A stretch of 15,000 nucleotides of DNA, taken from Halisarca cf. caerulea (lineage: Eukaryota; Porifera; Demospongiae; Chondrillida; Halisarcidae). Shown here piece after piece: positions 13,594 to 15,000 of this stretch. Under the pieces are notes generated by a model that worked only from the letters and a program-made list of their open reading frames with translations, ran no database searches and was not told the DNA's origin. Location: positions 589,201 through 604,200 of the forward strand of contig CAUJGJ010000313.1 of NCBI GenBank assembly GCA_963170055.1, read 5' to 3'. Made by a program: the position numbers and the translations under genes. How positions within the stretch are numbered: the first letter of the stretch is position 1; each line of letters opens with the position of its first letter.

Positions 13594-13667
13594 CTTTCTC
13601 CTCCGAATTCTCTCCTTCCAGGTTACAACAGGGCATGGAATGGATGGCAACACAGCTAACTAGATGA
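7142..13667 (+). CDS. ARL5: ARL5-type ADP-ribosylation factor-like small GTPase (complete, 5 exons)
   Basis: Exons 7142-7187, 7261-7321, 9569-9800, 12107-12258 and 13622-13667 give 178 residues, the usual ARL5 length. Seen: Gly2 (MGLVW, the N-myristoylation position), P-loop GLDNAGKT (23-30), switch I with T47 in HTSPTIG, the ARL5-typical SNVEE, switch II WDIGGQE (65-71, catalytic Gln70), NKQD (125-128) and CAL (158-160). [17 protein letters not shown] and [12 protein letters not shown] closely resemble vertebrate ARL5A/ARL5B. In known systems ARL5 cycles between GDP and GTP at the trans-Golgi network and recruits the GARP tether for endosome-to-Golgi transport. The start is chosen because ACC-ATG-G is a strong Kozak context and the family begins here. 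All junctions are GT-AG. No sign of inactivation. The A or B paralogue cannot be told from the sequence. Confidence 0.96.
7261..7321 (+). CDS. ARL5: ARL5 exon 2 (P-loop)
   Basis: The acceptor is TTTTGTTGTCCCAG (7259-7260) and the donor CAATT|GTGAGT (7322), phase 2. It encodes [20 protein letters not shown] and the first two bases of Phe36, with the complete P-loop. The intron before it is only 73 bp. Confidence 0.95.
7553..7746 (+). repeat. Imperfect (CA)n microsatellite
   Basis: CA tract with GAACA, GAGAGAG, GATA, CGCA and AAACA interruptions. Confidence 0.93.
7813..7848 (+). repeat. (GT)18 microsatellite
   Basis: Pure 36-bp GT repeat, 65 bp downstream of the CA tract and complementary to it. 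Confidence 0.95.
7945..8130. repeat. 32-bp minisatellite, about 6 copies
   Basis: Units begin at 7945, 7977, 8009, 8041, 8073 and 8105 with exact 32-bp spacing. The unit reads GTCTGCAATTCAGGGGTCTG followed by GACTAGAGGGAT. Copies differ mainly at TTCAGG/TCCAGG, TCTGG/TCGGG and GACTAG/GATTAG. The last copy is truncated after TCTGGAT. Confidence 0.93.
8258..8282 (+). repeat. 25-bp direct repeat, left copy
   Basis: TATGTACATACGTCATACGT plus ACGTA. It is identical to 8500-8524 and directly abuts the MITE at 8283. Confidence 0.85.
8283..8499. mobile_element. MITE-like element, 217 bp, ends CC(G/A)TATATCTGGAAATATTGG
   Basis: Left CCGTATATCTGGAAATATTG (8283) and right (- strand) CCATATATCTGGAAATATTG form terminal inverted repeats of about 25 bp, each flanked by TA (8281-8282, 8500-8501). 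The interior is AT-rich with repeated GCCAAATTT motifs. It has no coding capacity. The element sits between two exact 25-bp direct repeats. Confidence 0.75.
8500..8524 (+). repeat. 25-bp direct repeat, right copy
   Basis: Exact copy of 8258-8282, directly after the MITE end. It begins with the TA that also serves as target site. Confidence 0.85.
8594..9006. mobile_element. MITE-like element, 413 bp, ends CAGT(A/C)GACTCC
   Basis: Left CAGTAGACTCCACTTATGAA (8594) and right, read on the - strand, CAGTCGACTCCTGATATAAA share inverted ends and are both flanked by TA (8592-8593, 9007-9008). The phrase CTGTTATAAAGAACT and variants recur inside near both ends. No transposase is seen, so it is a non-autonomous Tc1/mariner/pogo-like element (inference). 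Confidence 0.75.
9042..9335. repeat. Irregular TACGTATAGTGTACATGATG array
   Basis: Monomers of roughly 22-28 bp built from TACGTATAGTGTAC plus ATGATGTGTG or GTGACGTGTG are repeated about 11 times. The variant TATAATGTACGTTAACTGTA occurs at 9171 and again at 9278, so a block of about 107 bp is itself duplicated. Confidence 0.85.
9365..9550 (+). repeat. Polypyrimidine (CT-rich) tract before ARL5 exon 3
   Basis: About 185 bp almost wholly C/T, with CCCTCC units and a few A in CATCC, ending about 20 nt before the acceptor at 9567-9568. The same strand codes for a spurious Pro/Ser/Leu reading frame. The tract could serve as an extreme polypyrimidine tract or form triplex DNA (inference). Confidence 0.85.
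9569..9800 (+). CDS. ARL5: ARL5 exon 3 (switch I and II)
   Basis: The acceptor is ATATCTGTGCAG (9567-9568), just after a long polypyrimidine tract. The donor GAG|GTGTGT (9801) is the first GT of a (GT)28 tract. It encodes Phe36 to Glu113, including TIGSNVEE and [10 protein letters not shown]. Phase 0 at its 3' end is fixed by the next exon. Confidence 0.95.
9801..9856 (+). repeat. (GT)28 microsatellite starting at the ARL5 exon 3 donor
   Basis: A pure 56-bp GT repeat starts with the splice donor dinucleotide itself, followed by GTAAGT-like phrases at 9855-9872. Confidence 0.95.
10054..10112 (+). repeat. (GT)n microsatellite
   Basis: GT tract with one TATG interruption near 10098. Confidence 0.93.
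10283..10383 (+). repeat. (CA)n microsatellite
   Basis: CA tract with ATGC and ATAC interruptions near its start and GCGTGCGCGTG near its end. Confidence 0.93.
10662..10799. mobile_element. Palindromic MITE, 138 bp, ends TGTGTCA..AAAAAGTTCACA
   Basis: Left TGTGTCACGAAAAAGTTCAC (10662) and right, read on the - strand, TGTGTCATAAAAAGTTCACA (from 10799) form inverted ends, each flanked by TA (10660-10661, 10800-10801). The arms continue inward with many TACGAT/ATCGTA motifs, so much of the element can fold on itself. It is non-coding. Confidence 0.8.
10893..10933. repeat. Perfect 14-bp-arm hairpin
   Basis: ATCCACAGACACTA (10893-10906) and its exact reverse complement TAGTGTCTGTGGAT (10920-10933) flank a 13-nt spacer, about 50 bp upstream of the 75-bp minisatellite. 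Confidence 0.85.
10981..11730. repeat. 75-bp minisatellite, 10 copies
   Basis: Units start every 75 bp: 10981, 11056, 11131, 11206, 11281, 11356, 11431, 11506, 11581 and 11656. The unit begins ACCTGTCTACAGAGACCACT and ends near GTGTGAGGACC. The last copy diverges from about 11694. Copies form blocks by variant (TACGGATG then TATGGATG; GTAGG versus GTGGG). Because 75 is a multiple of three and stops are absent in several frames, long repetitive reading frames appear on both strands; they are not considered genes. Confidence 0.96.
11808..12025. repeat. 19-bp tandem array (GTCCTCATGTAGTGGGTGT)
   Basis: GTCC starts at 11832, 11851 and 11870 show 19-bp spacing. About ten further imperfect units follow (variants GTCATTGTGCAGTGGGTGT and a shortened copy near 11875-11890). 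The array ends about 80 bp before the ARL5 exon 4 acceptor. Confidence 0.85.
12107..12258 (+). CDS. ARL5: ARL5 exon 4 (NKQD)
   Basis: The acceptor is GGTCTCTAG (12105-12106) and the donor GAAGG|GTGAGT (12259), phase 2. It encodes [20 protein letters not shown], then [20 protein letters not shown]. Both guanine-specificity motifs are intact. Confidence 0.95.
12259..12395 (+). repeat. Two (GT)n tracts at the ARL5 exon 4 donor
   Basis: GTGAGTGTGTGT... starts at the donor (12259-12308). After a TACATACGTGGGTTTGCATGCATACG spacer region, a second GT tract runs at 12336-12395. Confidence 0.93.
12603..13438. repeat. 34-bp minisatellite, about 25 copies, with higher-order structure
   Basis: The unit is TGCTAACACTTCCTGTTCCT plus CTAGTGTTCATCTG (34 bp). 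The first few copies are degenerate (28- and 33-bp units); the rest are nearly identical. Two variant positions, CTAG/CAAG and TGCTAAC/TCCTAAC, recur in register: TCC copies near 12901, 13105 and 13275 are 204 bp (6 units) and 170 bp (5 units) apart. The array lies in ARL5 intron 4. Confidence 0.95.
13527..13592 (+). repeat. (CA)33 microsatellite before ARL5 exon 5
   Basis: Pure CA repeat ending 29 nt before the last ARL5 acceptor. Confidence 0.96.
13622..13667 (+). CDS. ARL5: ARL5 exon 5 (C-terminal helix)
   Basis: The acceptor is TCTCTCCTTCCAG (13620-13621). GG+G completes Gly164 and the exon reads [14 protein letters not shown], stop TGA 13665-13667. It ends at the expected position for an ARL5 C-terminal helix. 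Confidence 0.95.
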
Positions 13668-13729
13668 CTTCTGTCAATGTCTGTTTTGTTGTGTATTTAT
13701 CCACATATTATTTTATTTGTCAAGTTTTA

Positions 13730-13735
13730 ATTAAA
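13730..13735 (+). promoter_or_regulatory. ARL5 poly(A) signal (ATTAAA)
   Basis: ATTAAA lies 62 nt after the stop codon, within CAAGTTTTAATTAAAACAC. It is the commonest functional variant of AATAAA, and no AATAAA is found nearby. Confidence 0.55.
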
Positions 13736-14178
13736 ACACACACTGCACTGCTTATCAACTCATCTCTACTCAATTGTTGATTTCTTCCCTGGCCCCTGTA
13801 TATTTATTCTAATACTTTCTGTGAAGATCATGTGAGGATCATGTGACTCAACACATGTTTTCATTGTTTGGAATAATGAGGATAGACATTATACCACAAA
13901 ATGCAAAAAGAAGACTACTTTAATATGTTTGATTGACAACATACGTGAAGAATTCTTTTGTAGTGTATGTACGTGATACAATGTGTGTGTGTGTTTTATG
14001 ACTACTCAACTCTCGCTAAGTATAACAGTCTTAGACGGAGACTGAATGAACCATGATGGGGGAAATTGTCCTTTATATAAAACAGAAAGTATTCTCACTT
14101 AAGCAGGAATGGCAATTGGACCTAAAACTGTGTGCAATCCGATGATGGACGTTCACAACTGAGGGTCAGTCGAATGTA

Positions 14179-14369
14179 CAGTGAAACCTGTCTTGAGACC
14201 ACTTGTATAGAAGGACTGCCTGCAGGTCTACAGAGGCCATGCACTGTAGGTTGTAGGGTCCATTGACCACCTCGGTGATACTATACACCTCTGTATATAT
14301 CTGAGGACCACTTGACCACCATCACTTGGTCCCTTGAGTGCATGGTTGCTATAGATATGGGTTTTACAG
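14179..14369. mobile_element. Degraded element related to the 75-bp minisatellite
   Basis: The left end CAGTGAAACCTGTCTTGAGA follows TA (14177-14178). A candidate right end reads CTGTAAAACCC on the - strand (to 14369). Positions 14226-14310 align with the 75-bp unit of 10981-11730: GTCTACAGAG, ACTGTAGG, GTCCATTG, TGATAC, CCTCTGT and GAGGACCAC occur in the same order. The boundaries are uncertain. Confidence 0.5.
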
Positions 14370-14471
14370 GTAACTCAGTGCATGTCGGACAAACCAGATG
14401 TGACTGTAGGCCCGTCAGTGTGTAGGGGATCTTGATTGTAGGCATCTCTTGAGATATACTACAACAATGTA

Positions 14472-14652
14472 CAGTGGAACCTACGAATGAACACTTTGGG
14501 GGTCGACAATAAGTTCAGCTGATGTGTTCTTTGTGGAGAGGTTTTCCTCTTTGTGAGGTTCAAATGCATTGTAGGAATTATACTGGGACCATAAGTCATG
14601 TCCGTTGTAGAGAGGTTTTTTATACTGCCTCCTTATTCGGGAGAGTCCACTA
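14472..14652. mobile_element. Degraded MITE-like element with CAGTGGAACCT end
   Basis: CAGTGGAACCTACGAATGAA follows TA at 14470-14471. A plausible partner end GAGAGTCCACTA (to 14652) reads TAGTGGACTCTC on the - strand. The interior has repeated GTNGAGAGGTTTT phrases. The right boundary lacks a clean TA. Confidence 0.4.
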
Positions 14653-14978
14653 TCAGAGGTTCGATCCACCATAACTCTCAAACAAATCACACATGCAGTC
14701 ATTATTCCTACATGCGTGGTGTGAGTCGCATGACATGTATAGTTTTGCATGCATGGGTTCTTTATAATTGGCAATTTGCTATTTTCGATCCTCAAATCGC
14801 ACACCAAAATTATAACCTCACACACACACTGCACCCTTGGATAGGCAAATTAATTCAATATATAATTATTATAGTATCGTAAACATGGACGTGGCTCATA
14901 ATAAGGATTGAAATGACCATTATAATATTATATAAATTGTGAAAACTAATAAGGTTGATACATAAAATATTATAATCA

Positions 14979-15000
14979 CATATATATATATATATATATA
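14979..15000. repeat. (TA)n microsatellite at window end
   Basis: Alternating TA runs to the last base, so its full length is not visible. Confidence 0.9.

Larger units (their letters stand above)
13668..15000. other. ARL5 3' UTR and downstream intergenic sequence
   Basis: It holds the ATTAAA signal and then unique-looking AT-rich DNA with a short tandem GATCATGTGA (about 13826-13845). Two degraded inverted-repeat elements and a terminal (TA)n follow. No gene was found. Short frames on both strands (for example - strand 14481-14834) overlap the dispersed element and lack recognisable similarity. Confidence 0.6.

Noticed and set aside
14658..14667. GGTTCGATCC, resembling a tRNA B box
   Set aside because: It is one base short of the consensus, with no A box upstream and no cloverleaf. 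It belongs to the end region of a dispersed repeat.
14481..14834. 117-codon frame on the - strand
   Set aside because: It overlaps a degraded dispersed element, has no recognisable motif and no splice or promoter context.

Overview
This is eukaryotic genomic DNA, almost certainly from an animal. It has multi-exon genes with GT-AG introns, very large (CA)n/(GT)n microsatellites, minisatellites and short inverted-repeat (MITE-like) elements. The style of the dispersed elements (TA target sites, termini like CAGTGGAACC) would fit an early-branching invertebrate such as a demosponge, but that is a low-confidence guess. No CRISPR, prokaryotic operon, rRNA or tRNA was seen.

Two genes lie head to tail on the + strand. 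Gene 1 (from before the window to 4933) is the 3' part of a gene with at least nine exons in view. Joined in frame they give 713 residues: a Pro/Gln-rich N-terminal part, a long charged coiled-coil-like middle, a Lys-rich patch and a polar C-terminus. I cannot assign its family. Gene 2 (7142-13667) is complete in five exons. It encodes a 178-residue small GTPase of the ARF family that matches ARL5 (ARL5A/ARL5B type), with all G motifs and Gly2 present.

Layout: 1-4933 gene 1 with microsatellite-filled introns; 4934-6950 intergenic, with a (CA)n tract and one inverted-repeat element; 6950-7141 likely ARL5 promoter and 5' leader; 7142-13667 ARL5. ARL5 introns 2-4 hold minisatellites of 32, 75, 19 and 34 bp, an irregular TACGTATAGTGTAC-type array, a 180-bp polypyrimidine tract and three clear MITE-like elements. 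13668-15000 is the 3' UTR and further dispersed repeats, ending in (TA)n.

The most striking non-coding pattern is the polarity of the dinucleotide repeats inside introns. (GT)n usually sits at or just after the 5' splice site and (CA)n just before the 3' splice site, so several pre-mRNAs could pair intron ends. Two donor sites are themselves the first GT of a (GT)n tract. A second pattern is that the 75-bp minisatellite in ARL5 intron 3 is related to a dispersed element about 2.5 kb downstream. A third is a 34-bp minisatellite with a higher-order 6-mer/5-mer structure.
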